From positions 25,166,526-25,230,525 of the forward strand of contig CM037463.1 of NCBI GenBank assembly GCA_021014325.1: a DNA stretch of 64,000 nt, read 5' to 3'. The DNA is from Plazaster borealis (taxonomy: Eukaryota; Echinodermata; Asteroidea; Forcipulatida; Labidiasteridae). Below, in pieces: positions 24,301-35,423 of the stretch. The notes beneath the pieces were generated by a model. It was not told the DNA's origin. It did not search any database and saw only the letters and a program-made list of their open reading frames with translations. The translations under genes were made by a program, and so were the position numbers. The stretch's first letter is position 1. The number at the start of each line of letters is the position of its first letter.

Positions 24301-25382
24301 TTCAGAACCACCCCCAACTCATATAGAGAGATTATTACATGTACATGGTGTCACCGCAAACCTTTCCATATAATTGAATAATGAGTAAATGACATGTTTC
24401 TGGAGTTCGGAAGGCTACGTCTTTTTCCCATGTACGTTGAACAATGTTTTTCTCATCACCTTCAAATTAAAATGACTTAAATTATAATTTACTAAAAAGT
24501 GAGCTTTATTACACTTCTTCTCCTGACAGATCGTCCGACGGTCAACATGGTTGGAGAAAACAAACTCAAAAAAAAGTTGTACACCTACCGTTTGTATTTC
24601 TATGTTATGAGTCAGTAATTACGTTAACATTTCTGTATTTGTTTTAAGAATGTTCACATGGCTCCCATAGCGTCTATTTCTGAGTCTGAGTTTGAGATTG
24701 GACATGACGTCATTGGAGGAATGAATGGGAAGACACAAACGGTGAGTTAATAAAGCAAAAGTACATCGAACTTTGGGAAACTTTAGAAGGTGGCAGCAGA
24801 CTTACAAGGTAAATTGCCATAGATCACGTAGTTCTGAGCATGCGCATATTTACGAAAACAATGGAATTACCTGGTTCGTCTGCTAATACTCACAACAATG
24901 TCCCAACGTCCCTCCCATTGGCTATAATTACACAATAAGCTGAACATGCAAGTCTTATAAACCAATCCCAAAGTGCTTAAAACAAGCAAGTACATGTATT
25001 GTTCTTTAGTATACTAGGGTTGGCACCCAGGTTAATGGGTATTCAAAATTACTGAGGACAAGTGTAGTGTTGAATACTACCAGAGCTGGCAACAACGTAT
25101 TGTTTTTGGTTGATGCACAATTTGTTGTTGACGAATACTTCAGGGTTCCCCCCTCCCTCTCTGCTCATCATCCAAAAACAGCCCCCTCTCCAATCCGATA
25201 CTGTACATTCATTGCATACAAACGCCTTAAGGCTATTTTGCATTAATTTAAATAAAAAGGTTTGCTCCAAATCGAAGAATAAACAAGCTCCGGATCAGCA
25301 CAAGCCGTTAAACTCAATGATGGGGAATATAGCGCCCTCCAGCGGACAATCAGAAGCCCCTGATCGACAGCGTGAAGTATGA
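17649..25382 (+). CDS. Transmembrane mucin, PTS-rich domain-EGF-SEA-EGF-TM-tail (MUC3/12/17-like architecture)
   Basis: Exons: 17649-21399, 21679-21804, 21936-22075, 22507-22738, 23026-23169, 23318-23622, 24649-24741 and a possible last exon 25278-25382; the first seven chain in phase. The product is about 1,630 residues. Residues about 1-32 form a signal peptide. Residues to about 1,250 are dominated by Ser, Thr and Pro, a typical O-glycosylation scaffold with a few degenerate repeats near its C-terminal half. An EGF module, a SEA domain split by a phase-0 intron, a second EGF module, one membrane span and a cytoplasmic tail follow. The SEA domain contains G-S-I-V-A, the family's autoproteolysis site, so a non-covalent two-subunit mucin is expected. 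The domain order is that of vertebrate MUC3, MUC12 and MUC17; orthology is not claimed because PTS domains do not align. Likely role: cell-surface glycocalyx. Confidence 0.85.
21679..21804 (+). CDS. Mucin exon 2: first EGF-like domain
   Basis: Bounded by TTTTCTTTTAG and CTTG|GTATAT, phase 1 to 1. Encodes 42 residues with six cysteines in EGF spacing, ending C-x-C-x4-GYY and a final Cys. Confidence 0.9.
21936..22075 (+). CDS. Mucin exon 3: N-terminal half of SEA domain
   Basis: Acceptor TTTTTCCAG and donor ACATG|GTAAAA. Encodes a beta-strand segment (FYGSLRIDSV) and a helix containing YRELAEKVQNM, the usual first half of a SEA fold. Ends in phase 0. Confidence 0.82.
22247..22330 (+). mobile_element. 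Possible degenerate tRNA-derived SINE remnant
   Basis: GTGGCTAAGAGGTCTAGTG fits a tRNA A-box and D-arm and is followed by a GCCGGACTCTGGTCC stem-like stretch. A clear B-box is missing. It lies in the intron between mucin exons 3 and 4. Confidence 0.3.
22507..22738 (+). CDS. Mucin exon 4: C-terminal half of SEA domain with cleavage site
   Basis: Acceptor GATGTTTTCAG, donor GACTC|GTAAGT. Encodes FRSGSIVAEFQL, where G/S (codons at 22582-22587) matches the G/S-V-V-V autoproteolysis site of SEA mucins, then a helix and strand. Confidence 0.88.
23026..23169 (+). CDS. Mucin exon 5: second EGF-like domain
   Basis: Phase 1 to 1, 48 residues, six cysteines, starting LDEC as in calcium-binding EGF modules and ending in a Cys. 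Acceptor TATCACACAG, donor CAATCAG|GTAGAA. Confidence 0.9.
23318..23622 (+). CDS. Mucin exon 6: transmembrane helix and proximal tail
   Basis: The span VHVIVAIVFTTSIVVLVTVT is followed by a His-Arg-Lys-Cys stop-transfer and a Ser-rich cytoplasmic region. Acceptor ACATTTTAG, donor CGAAG|GTATAT, leaving in phase 0. Confidence 0.88.
24649..24741 (+). CDS. Mucin exon 7: cytoplasmic tail
   Basis: 93 in-frame bases between TTGTTTTAAG and ACG|GTGAGT. The product is acidic and Ser-rich (ISESEFEIGHDV). If the donor were not used, a stop would follow after two codons. Confidence 0.7.
25278..25382 (+). CDS. Possible terminal mucin exon
   Basis: A phase-0 AG at 25276-25277 opens 34 codons, Pro- and Gln-rich, ending at TGA 25380-25382. 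The acceptor lacks a good pyrimidine tract, and an earlier AG near 25260 fits the phase too. Transcript data would decide. Confidence 0.4.
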   Translation, partial: NKQAPDQHKPLNSMMGNIAPSSGQSEAPDRQREV

Positions 25383-27117
25383 CCAATGGTTACAGCAGTG
25401 GATGATCGGCAATGCTGATTACGGTCCTAGAAACAGAGAGGCCTATATAATTTAAATGTGTTTGATGTGAGCCTTTGTCATGTGTGATAGGGGATGTTGT
25501 TTGTTCGTTCCATTAAATTTTCCGGACATGCTTCTTAAAAAAAACAAAAAAAACAATTCAACAACAAAACAAACAATCATTTCTTTAATCTGTAGTATAA
25601 GTGGCCGAGAATCGTAGTTGTAGTTGGTAGCAATATTATTCCGCAAAGCCCAACACGAAATGTGGATGAGAATGGTAATATTTGGCACGTTTAAGTTTTA
25701 ATTCAACAACTCCCCGATTATGCAGGTTGTTAATACAATGGAACTAGTACCATTGAGTTCACCGGTCTATTTAATTCCTTTTGAGTAAACAGAAAGCCAC
25801 CATATGCATTGGTAATAACCTTGAACTTCCTTGACTCAACGAGCCTTGTTCAGTAACACAGTAGGGAGCCACCGATTGTTATGAAATCAAACCACGTGGA
25901 CAGATCCAGATATACAAAAACAAACAATGATTTCTTTCTATTGGATGTAGGAATGTCGGCCACGATTTATAAGGTGGATCTTAGGAGTCTAAAGTAACAC
26001 CTGTTTATTTATTTGTCCTAGTTGCCAAATTTAGTCGGGGAAAAAGGTGCCACAAAACCCAGAGCTTATGGAGTACTTTGGGGACCTCTTTTGGTTGTAT
26101 ATAGCTTCCTGTCTTTTTTACCCTCGCAATTTCTGATTTTTTTAAGCGTAGGAAATAGACGATGAGCTAGCATGTTAATTCAGAATAATTACCTTCATTT
26201 ACTAAATATAATAATATAATAAACTATACGCAGAAATTGCTGATTGTTGACTATGTAATTGCTGGTTGGGTTGCCTATGATTTGTATTATATCATATTGG
26301 TTGATTTTTGTCGTACACTTCGGGTGTACTTCGAAACTTTTGCGGGGGTGGGTAAATGTTCAATTTATTTGAACACAACTTAATAATGAACTTTTCGCTT
26401 AGGATGTTGTTCCACAAGTGTTAGGAGAATCGTCAAGAAAAAAAAAAGAGCCACAAATTTAATTTACATCCATTCTGAGAAAGTCACGTGGTCGGGCCAA
26501 GATGTTAAGTTAATGTTTAAAATGATATGGCAAAAGTACACCATGGATATTATGTTTGTTGAGTTTGATTGCTAGTGTACCGGTATGATAAACAACTGGG
26601 TTTTTAAAAATTTTCATGAAGTTATTTTTTTATTTGTTATTGTTTTGCTCATTGTCACTTACGTTGGAAAATTCATGTAACGCATTTTAGATAATTTAGT
26701 TTGTTTTAAGGCATTTAGAATAATTTTGTATGGCTTTTGTAAAGGACAGTTTAAGTCGCTAATTTGTCAGAAAAGAATTAAACAAAACTCGAAGGTCTTT
26801 GCTTTTGAGGGAAAATTAACTAGACTTGTTTTGTGTTATTTTTCAATTTCAAATTATTATGATTGTTATTTTTGATGGTGATGTTCATTATATTAAGTGC
26901 AAGGTTGAGTATTTTGAATGACGTGTCGGAAGAATAGCTCCTTAGGCATACTTCATTCTCAAAATCATTCACAAAAATCACGTAGTCACCAAAGGTAGGC
27001 GTGTTTAGCATTGAGTTTGACACCTTTTAAGTACTGCGCGTTATCGAATTGACAAAGAAACCAACAGTAGGGGCCTAATCGTTTTGAGACTAACCAGTGA
27101 AGGCAAAGAATTACACG
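25383..27117. other. Intergenic gap between mucin and NOX5-like gene A
   Basis: No supported exons. AT-rich, with no obvious TATA box close to the gene A start codon. Probably holds the mucin 3' UTR and the gene A promoter. Confidence 0.5.
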
Positions 27118-27216
27118 ATGGCGTTGCAGAAAGTACTGGATGACTATTTTGGTGATGATTATTCTGATTTAATCAACCTTCAGCAGTTTCAGAATTCCTT
27201 CTCTATGGATTCACTG
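27118..27216 (+). CDS. NOX5-A exon 1: EF-hand-like helix pair, loop degenerate
   Basis: Starts at ATG in the context ACGATGG. Donor CACTG|GTAAGA, phase 0. Encodes MALQKVLDDYFGDDYSDLI and the rest of a helix-loop-helix similar to the NOX5 N-terminus. Confidence 0.7.
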
Positions 27217-30200
27217 GTAAGATTTATCATACCAGCGTCAGTTGGAGTCAAACGTGTTCAATTAATACAGGTTTGGCTAAAATGTTACAGTGTTTGAAAG
27301 TCTATTCCACTTATTCAGTTTGACTATAGTTATTACTTGTTTCAATCCTTTGTCCCAGTCGAGGTTATGAAGGCATATATAATAGCACTCCCAACTCACC
27401 TAGGAAATGAATACAATAAACAACGCAATACTTATCATTCAGTTGCAGTAAAGGTTCCATTAATATCAAATTCCCTAAAAAATGATTGTAGATCTGTATA
27501 ATACAGGAGGATTGTATTGCGGCAAACTAAGTTCATAATAATATATTGATATATGAAAGGAAAACCTTAAGTCAAAGTGGTATAATAACAACAATCATGT
27601 GTAGCAAAGTCTAACAGTGATCAATTTTGTCTTTATACTTTTGAAGAAAGCCTTTGTAGCAATGAGTATCAATGTCTTACAATGATCCTTTTTTTGTCTT
27701 ACTTATTGAAGAATGCATGTGTAACAATTTGAAGCGATGTCTAACAACGATTCATTTTTGTCTTACATGTTTGTTATTGAAGAAAGCTTTTGCGTTCAAG
27801 CTTTTTAACAGCATCGATGACTGCGGAGCTGGATTATTAGAGATTGATGCCTTGAGGAGCAGACTACGACAAATCGACTTAATGTCAGATAAGGAGAGAT
27901 TGCGATTTATTCTTGAGCTTGGCAATGGTATGTCTTATGGTTCTTTATTAGTCACATTATCCCATAAATTCAGCAACTATTACAAAATCGAACCCCACCT
28001 CTCATAGACAAACAACAGAGCGATCTTTGTGAGGCAAAGTATGCATTTTCATCGCATGAGATGCGGGTATTCAAATAAGAATATTATTGCTAAAGTCAAG
28101 TTCAATACTTGCCAGAATTTAAAAAGAAAATCATAACTGACTGATAGACTGTTTTGTATCTGATTTGTCATATCTAGATAGTGATTGTATTTCTGACGTG
28201 GACTTTAAAGAGTCATTGCTAGTGTGGGCTTCATGCAGTAATGAAGCTAAAACTCTTATCCGACATAAGACTCAAATCTCAGGAAATTTGAAGGAATCTA
28301 CAAGAATTGACGAGATTCTACGAGAAGTTGATGAGATAAGGAGTTCTTCTGAATTCATGTATTTCCGTTGCACAGTATTACATTATTTAGGACAATGTCT
28401 CAATGAAATCCTGTTGGGAATCAAATAAGATTGGTCCGCGGGAAAAGAAAACAACCAACTTCTACATAAAACGTTGTAACTACATTCTCTAGAATTACAA
28501 CGCTGAACTAATCTTTTCCACAATCACCATGACAACTGCCATGATCACCAAGCTCCTTGTTGACCTCTATACCTTGTTGACCTCCACACCTTGTTGACCT
28601 TTACACCTTGTTGACCTTTACACCTTGTTGAACTCTACACATTGTTGACCTCTACACCTCGTTGAACTCTATTTTATATTATTCTTTCAATTATTCTCTC
28701 AGACGGAAGCTTCATTCCACTTCGGACTTAATTGGTGACACATCGGTTTCTTGTCCACCTTGTACCAACATCCGAAGAAGTCCAATGAGATATATGAAAT
28801 ACAATCAACGAAAGATTATCTTCATGTTCATCTATGCATTAATCAACGCTACACTTGTAGTTAACACTGTTTTGATTTACCTCCACGACTCTGTATTTAC
28901 AATCATTGGTTAGTGTTATAATTCTCTCAATTATTGGTAATTATAGAGATCACATTTTAACAACTTTATTGTAATCTTTCGGAAAAATACATTGGAAGTG
29001 TATTTAATGTGTTTTTCTATTTTCATGAACTTTTGGAAGCGAGGGCATGTGGAGCTGCTTTACATATTAATACGTCATTCGTGATTGTTCTGATGTTACG
29101 TCATAGCCTGACGTATTTACGGAGCACCAGATGGGCCAAATACTTACCAATAGATCAACATTTACATCTTCATAAGTTCATAGGGATCATTATCTTCATG
29201 CTATCAGTAGCGCATGGTGTTAGCCACACAGTGGACGTGGGTAAGTTCAACTAATGACGTCTTCAAATTTACTAACTTGTGAAGTTTCATAGATTTTTCA
29301 TCCACTGTTCGATGTCTTTATATAAGAATAAGTGAGGTTGCAAGAATCAATTATACGTTGACCTAGTTCAAATCCCACAAATGACAGCCTTTTGTTGTTA
29401 CATTTTATGATGGAACAGTTAGACATATTGTTGCATTCTAATAACGCACCACAATAATTTATGTGCCCTCCGTAGTCGCTTTTTTTGTTACCAACTGAGG
29501 GCGCTTTACCACTTCACTGCACGACGAGTCGATGTTGTGGTAGTTGTAATCCGGTCATGTAACTCATTGCTATCTATGACTTGAGTGATATTGGTTTAGT
29601 TGAAACATCAGGAAATTTATATGAATTGAGGACGTCTTTTTGTTAGTTTATTAGTCAATTTAGATGATGTTGCTGTGTAAAGCAAGTAAATCAACAACGG
29701 CCTTTTGTTGTTTCTTTCTGTCTTCGTGTATAAAGTAGATCTAATTTACTGAAATTTATACTAAACAATTGACTCATATGAATGCAATTAATTGTCTATT
29801 CAATTTGAAGATAAAACTATGGGAACTATGATATGGAGGTAATCAACTTATTGTATCTCTTTCTCCAGCTATAATTTTGAGTAATTCTACGATGATGACC
29901 ATGACTGAATACCTATTAACTACGAGGTCAGGTGTGGGTTACTTCTACGGCACTGCCTACCCCATTGGTTGGATTGTGATTATAACAAGTGTCTCAATAG
30001 TCCCATGTATACGTCAGAAACATTTTCAGGTAAATTATTGCTGTCCCCTTTAAATTAATTTTGTAAAAGCCCCATTTCTTTTCTTTTTTTCTTTTTTCCT
30101 TTTGAAATTTAGAAGAAGAAAAAAATTACACATTGTTTTAGTTTATATTATTTTTATCAATAACCAAATGTGATGAATTGTCCTAATTATTTAAAAAGTT

Positions 30201-32922
30201 CGATATTTTATATTTCGTATACTAAACCGAGAGATCTTGTTGGTGCATTCGATTCTTTAGCTAAACGTGAACTTTTTTGTATTAAACTATTACATTCTTG
30301 AAATAAACAGGGTTTTTTTTTATTAAAAGAGTCTAGACAACTTAACAATTATTCTCGAGCCTATATATATAGGCCTGCTATCTTCGTTGAGCCTACGTCA
30401 CTACCCAATAATCCACATAAATTGAACATATCTTATTCCATATCTTGAAAGTCTAGCAATTCATCTTATCTAATCTGATTGATTAAACAGGTTTTTTACA
30501 CCACCCACCGTCTCTATCTCATCTTCCTTATCGGTTTCCTCCTTCATGTACCAGACTTTTGGAAATGGCTTCTAATTCCTGGAATAATCTTATGTGTTGA
30601 GAAAATGTGGTGTTCATCAGATGTATCTCGGTCATTTCGATATTATAAGTCTTACCTCACAACTACTTCTCTTCTGCCAAATAGGGTGAGTACTCTACTC
30701 CACAAATCAATTATTCATATCTGAGAAATGTAATTAAATCGGAATATTTCTGAGGATGGAATTTACAAAACTTTCCAAATGAAATAACTTGTACTTTCTC
30801 TGTAAACTCAAGGGTTCATCGTGTCGAATAGTTTGTAGATTTTTTTTCTTCTCGTATCTTGGAAGAAATAGTGCGAAGCAGAAGAGCTTTTGATTTGTAA
30901 ATAAACTTTGTTTTCTATAAGGTAATAAGATTGACAGTGGATCGACCTGAACGATTCCACTACTGCCCAGGGGACTATGTGTATCTACAAATACCATCAT
31001 TGTCCAGATATGAGTGGCACCCGTTCTCTATTTCAAGCTCACCCGAAAATAAAGGTTATTTATGAATATTTTTTTGTAAAAGTTAATTTGTTTTGACTAC
31101 GTACTGTGGTATTCCAATTCTTCCCTGTGCTTCAAATTCTATGAATAATGTAAGCAAATAATAAGGACTGAGTATAGACGCAATGTCACTTAATATGCAA
31201 TTATTTCAATATTTTAAATTGCTTTTAATATTAACCAGAAACTCTCCAACCTGATGGGGCACAAAGGAAATGATTTATGTTGAATCCTTGTTTTTTTGTT
31301 TTTGTTGTTCCACTTTTAGATACTCTAACATTTCACATACGCAACTCCGGCGATTGGACAAAACGAGTAGAAAAGTTGTTTGCGCGGTCGAGTTGTCTCA
31401 AAACCAATCACATCCAATATTAAGGTTGTGTTCTTCAAGCGTAGAGCAGGGGATAACGTCCGAAACACCCGGTGACTTTGCGAGGGACAATCCAGGCTTC
31501 ATTGAAGAAAATGAAGGAAATAACCTTGATAATAACGAGCCCACTTGTAGTCATGAACATGAAGATTCGTTTCATCGTGTAAGGAAATACTTGTTATAAT
31601 GTGAATCATAAAGTTACTAAATAAACTTTTACAAAAGAATAACATTTATCATCTGCACTATTTGATGTCGATTTTGTCTTAAAGTGGGTTTAAGTTTAAG
31701 AAATGAAGACTTTATGTGGCTATATAGGTAGACTTTCGTAGATTGTGTAAATTGTTTGAAATGGAAGCCAGTTGTTTCTTCACAGAGTAATTCTAATATG
31801 TAGCCATGCTGTGTAGATTGATAATCTGATACTAATTGTTTCTTCTCATCTTCTCTATGTCAATAGGAGTTTGTGTACATTGATGGTCCTTACGGCACAT
31901 CAACCCGACAGCTATTTGATACAGAACATGTCGTACTTATTGGAGCTGGGATTGGTGTGACTCCATACGTATCTGTATTACAGAGCGTATTGAATTGCTA
32001 CAAAGGAAAAATAGTTGCAAATAGTCGTCAGGTCAATGATAGTTGGACTATACACAGAGAGCGAAAGTATTCCAATATCAAAAAAGTGATTTTTTTTCAA
32101 ATTCATACTTTGTATAATATGTTGGCACTGCCAATTACCATAAGTTTTTGTTGTCTACATAGTATTCTTTTGAATATCCAGATTGTGAAGATTCCAGAAA
32201 AACTAAAAGAGGTAATTTGCAGTTTGCCCAATATGAATTAATTGCTCATTTTGGTTTGTTATCTAACGGCTGATTTGACTTGCCTTTTGTCGTACACTAT
32301 AGATCGATTTTGTATGGATCAATCGAGATATTGGCAATCTGGAGTGGTTTGGGAATCTACTATCGGATCTTATTGATTATCAATCAATGTATAAGAAATC
32401 TCCTCGTGGTCCGCTTATTGATGTACATATATTTGTAACCTCTGAACTCTATGATCAGCCAGTACCATCAAATGTGACGTATGGAAGGCCGGATTGGGCA
32501 AAGGTAAGTGCGTTGCACTTTGTACAAATTTCAAACAATTTATTTCATGAACTGTGATGGACCTGAAAAAAGGCTAAAACATTTTTATTAATCGTTTGTG
32601 TAGATAATTACCAATTTCGATAACTGATGCTTTTTATAATGTTTACATTTGTTGTTTCTAACCTAATTATTTATTTAATTATTTATTTAATTTGTATATA
32701 TATTTTTTTTTCTTCAAAAAATATGTATTAATATTTGAAACCGACGTCGTTTAATCTTGTCCATGCATACTTTTCTTCTTGAATTTTCAGTTATTTGACG
32801 GGATCGAGAAAGAAGGATTCCAGAAGATAAAAGTATGCTACTGCGGCCCAGAACCTCTCGCTAAGAATCTTAAGGTGCATTGCATGAATTACAAATTTAT
32901 ATTCCGAAAAGAACTGTTCTGA
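27118..32922 (+). CDS. NOX5-like NADPH oxidase, gene A (degenerate EF-hands, one frameshift)
   Basis: Exons: 27118-27216, 27783-27927, 28178-28358, 28703-28908, 29040-29240, 29869-30029, 30491-30685, 30922-31054, 31320-31578, 31867-32085, 32303-32503 and 32791-32922 (TGA). The product is about 709 aa against roughly 740-760 in vertebrate NOX5. NOX5 passes electrons from NADPH through FAD and two hemes to O2, making superoxide. Four candidate heme histidines are kept (HLHKF, VAHGV, TTHRL, FLLHV). FAD motif WHPFSIS, NADPH motifs GAGIGVTP and CYCGP, and a C-terminal Phe are present. The three N-terminal EF-hand positions lack the acidic ligands of canonical loops, so calcium gating may be weak or lost. 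Exon 9 needs a one-base correction to keep frame. Either a drifting paralogue or a sequence error. It faces gene B tail to tail. Confidence 0.85.
27783..27927 (+). CDS. NOX5-A exon 2: degenerate EF-hand
   Basis: Phase 0 in, 1 out, as in gene B exon 2. The loop reads IDDCGAGLLEIDA, lacking the canonical final Glu and several oxygen ligands. Confidence 0.78.
28178..28358 (+). CDS. NOX5-A exon 3: degenerate EF-hands
   Basis: The acceptor ATATCTAG is clear. The donor is inferred: CAT|GTATTT is a GT site leaving the phase (2) that exon 4 requires, and phase 2 is also used at this junction in gene B. The frame stays open beyond it, so the end is less certain than the start. Confidence 0.6.
28557..28675. 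repeat. 17-bp tandem repeat, about seven copies
   Basis: Units of the type TTGTTGACCTCTACACC with point changes, in the intron just before NOX5-A exon 4. Confidence 0.88.
28703..28908 (+). CDS. NOX5-A exon 4: first transmembrane helix
   Basis: Acceptor TTATTCTCTCAG; only phase 2 avoids early stops. Encodes the span IIFMFIYALINATLVVNTVL. Donor CATTG|GTTAGT. Confidence 0.85.
29040..29240 (+). CDS. NOX5-A exon 5: ferric-reductase helices with heme histidines
   Basis: 201 bp, identical in length and phase to gene B exon 5. Carries ARACGA, the helix VIVLMLRHSLTYLRSTRW, LPIDQH and the candidate heme histidines in HLHKF and VAHGV. Confidence 0.9.
29869..30029 (+). CDS. NOX5-A exon 6: transmembrane helix
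   Basis: Acceptor TTTCTCCAG, donor TTTTCAG|GTAAAT. Encodes an ectoloop and TM helix ending RQKHFQ, 10 residues shorter than the gene B equivalent. Confidence 0.88.
30491..30685 (+). CDS. NOX5-A exon 7: heme-binding helix
   Basis: Encodes VFYTTHRLYLIFLIGFLLHV, which carries two candidate heme histidines, then PDFWKWLLIPGI. Phase 0 to 0. Confidence 0.9.
30922..31054 (+). CDS. NOX5-A exon 8: FAD-binding segment
   Basis: 133 bp, as in gene B. Contains CPGDYVYLQIP and YEWHPFSISSSPE, the flavin-binding signature of NOX enzymes. Confidence 0.92.
31320..31578 (+). CDS. NOX5-A exon 9: dehydrogenase loop with apparent frameshift
   Basis: Reads DTLTFHIRNSGDWTKRVEKL in phase with exon 8, then meets TAA at 31421-31423. 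A second frame is open to the good donor CATCGT|GTAAGG, which is in phase with exon 10. The 259-bp length is one base short of consistency. An AAAA run at 31400-31403 is a possible place for a lost base. Confidence 0.7.
31867..32085 (+). CDS. NOX5-A exon 10: NADPH-binding domain start
   Basis: Encodes YIDGPYGTSTRQLF and VLIGAGIGVTPYVSVLQS, the nucleotide-binding glycine motif. It ends in NIKK|GTGATT, colinear with the RIKK end of the gene B exon. Confidence 0.9.
32303..32503 (+). CDS. NOX5-A exon 11: NADPH-binding domain
   Basis: Begins IDFVWINRD and ends GRPDWAK|GTAAGT. It is 60 bp shorter than the gene B exon, losing about 20 residues before the GRPDW motif. Confidence 0.88.
32791..32922 (+). 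CDS. NOX5-A exon 12: C-terminus
   Basis: 132 bp including TGA, the same length as the last exon of gene B. Contains VCYCGPEPLAKNLK and ends in Phe, as NOX proteins usually do. Confidence 0.9.
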   Translation, partial: LFDGIEKEGFQKIKVCYCGPEPLAKNLKVHCMNYKFIFRKELF

Positions 32923-33689
32923 GTATTTCAAAGCTCGTACGCTCAACCAAATTATCATTTCAACTTGATAAAAGTCTGGGTCAGAGGGAACTAAAGGTCA
33001 AAGAGAATCACAAAATGTAACAAGTGACAAGATTTACCTTTGTACAAGTTATTGTTTTATTTAATGATGTTTACCAAACTGGTATTATTTTATCAACATT
33101 CCCTACGGGATAGTCAAGGCGTAATAATGTAAGATATCGCATTGCTTGTTATTACAGTTAACAATAGAAAGTTGACATTATTGTTAATTTGAACTACTGA
33201 TATTAATCTAGACAAGAGTAAAATATAGGAATTTGAAAATTGCTTGATTTAGAGTTAGTGCTCCAAATTGCATCACTTTATCACCACCATGTTCATCCAA
33301 TAAATCAAATATTCTCAACATGCTAATCATTAGATATATATTAAGACTGAATACACAATTATCACCACCATTCCAATATATCCACATTGTTGGATATTTA
33401 CTTCTTATTTGTTTACCAATGTGATTTTTAACTTGCATTAGTCTATAGGCCCACTTTTTAAAATTGTATGAAATGTTTTTATCATTTCTTCATAGTATTG
33501 AAAAATATTGTTGATATTGTTGAATGCTTTTTACTGCTTTTTGTACGCAAGTTCATCATTTTGTATGACGTCATAATGAAATAATATTACCTTACCAATG
33601 GCATCCCAACTGAAATGAATGTTAACAAACTCAGTCCCGCCCCTAACACCGTTAATTCGTCATCTTGTTACACGACCGAAAAACTCTTC

Positions 33690-34890
33690 ATTTTTTCACT
33701 TTCATCAGTCCTCATCATCACAATAATCCATTTCTACATCAACCATTAACATTATCAGTAAATCAACATAACCAGCACATTATCACTCCTCAATCACCAG
33801 GGTTATTATCACCGAAATCATCATAATCACCATCATTCACCGATAATCGTCACTGTTCGGACTTTTATGATTACTGCAATTATTGTTATGGTCGATATTT
33901 CATTCCCAGCATGGACAATTCAAACTTCATCAATCTCAACAATACCATCAACTACAACCATCACGACCAGTATCATCACCATCGGGATCTTCATCTGTAA
34001 CTTCAGCATCACCACATGATCATTATATTTAATACCAATCAAATCATCATGACGACAATTAATAAAATCACCATCACAATCACCATGAATAATTGTCATG
34101 TTTCTCACCACCGGAACCATCCCTGTCATACCATCACCGTTACCGCCACTTCACCCACTCCCTTACATCATCTCGATCACAAACTTCATGGCGATTATTG
34201 TTCTCAATATCCCCCCCTCTTCATTAGCATCTTACTCATTAATAGAATCTCCTCAAGTAGGTCTTTTATCAATGCAACAACCAGGGTCATCTATACAATT
34301 ATTCACTCACCGACATTTGTATCATGACTAGGGGAACTTATTCTAACATCATCATCACCAGTTATTTATCATGACTGGGGGCACTACTTCCAACAGCATC
34401 ATCACGAGTTGATTATCATGACAGGGTCACTAGGCCTACTTCCAGGCACGTAGCTAGGGGCGGGTGCGCCCCCCAAACAAAACACACAAAAACCCCAAAA
34501 CAAACAAACAAACATCTACCCAAATTGAACCCAAAAAAAGCGCAAAAAATAACCAAATGGCTGAATTGGGCCTTCATTTTCAGTAAGCAGTAATGTCACC
34601 CCCCCCCCCCTGTGTTGCTGCTATAAAAAATAAAAATAAAAACACCCCAAAACCTTCCTGGTTACGGGCCTGCCTACCGTCACCATCAATTATTCATCAT
34701 GACCTAGGGTCATTTCTTCCAATACCATCACAATTACCACGATTCATTCCAATCATTACGATAATGTCATCAACATTTGATCAATGTTTTATAGTAATTA
34801 TATCTGATAACACAGCATTCATCATCGTTGATATTTTCACAATTCTAGTTGTATTTACCACTTTTCCCTGTACACTCACCACTGATTAAC
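33690..34890. repeat. CAT/ATC-rich low-complexity tract
   Basis: Degenerate CATCACCATCATC-like trinucleotide sequence, interrupted by the element at 34443. The open frames in it are compositional. Confidence 0.75.
34443..34672. mobile_element. Possible hAT-like MITE
   Basis: Ends CAGGCACGTAGCTAGG and, on the other strand, CAGGCCCGTAACCAGG match at 13 of 16 positions. Flanks CCTACTTC and CCTACCGT agree only at the first five bases, so the insertion call is tentative. Confidence 0.5.
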
Positions 34891-35423
34891 TATAATTGAG
34901 TATCATTTTCTTTATAGGCCTATCAATAATTGGTCGCTTATACAAAAATGATTTATTGCGATTTAAGCCTATCTCATTATGTTGATATCCTTATTAACAG
35001 TCAGTGTGTTTTACTGTTTGTTTTATTCAATGTTTTTCTGAGAATTTGTGTATTACTCGACAGTTTCCAAGATTGAAGTACTGAAGAAAACTATAAATAC
35101 GTTAACAGTACTCATACAAATCAAATACATCGATGAAAATTACCCATTACAAAAGAAGATTGATCACGTACACATAAATAGGTTATAATTAGAAATAAGT
35201 TGATAAATAATGATATAGCTATCGATCTTATGCCAACAAAATGTACAAATTAGTTTGTGTTTATTTACAATACAATACATCAGAAAATTGAATGCAATAG
35301 AAACGTTACATTATGGATAACTATCAATAACTTAAATATACCGATACTAAAATTTAATATGAAATCGTTTCGACGACGGAGGGATATGAAAGATTCAAAC
35401 TCCAGTGTGAAACAAACAATACA

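Noticed and set aside
32182..32211. 30-bp in-frame microexon (IVKIPEKLKE) between NOX5-A exons 10 and 11
   Set aside because: Splice-like ends and phase fit, but joining exon 10 directly to exon 11 aligns without a gap to gene B (15 residues from the Trp-containing motif to IKK in both), so it is not needed.
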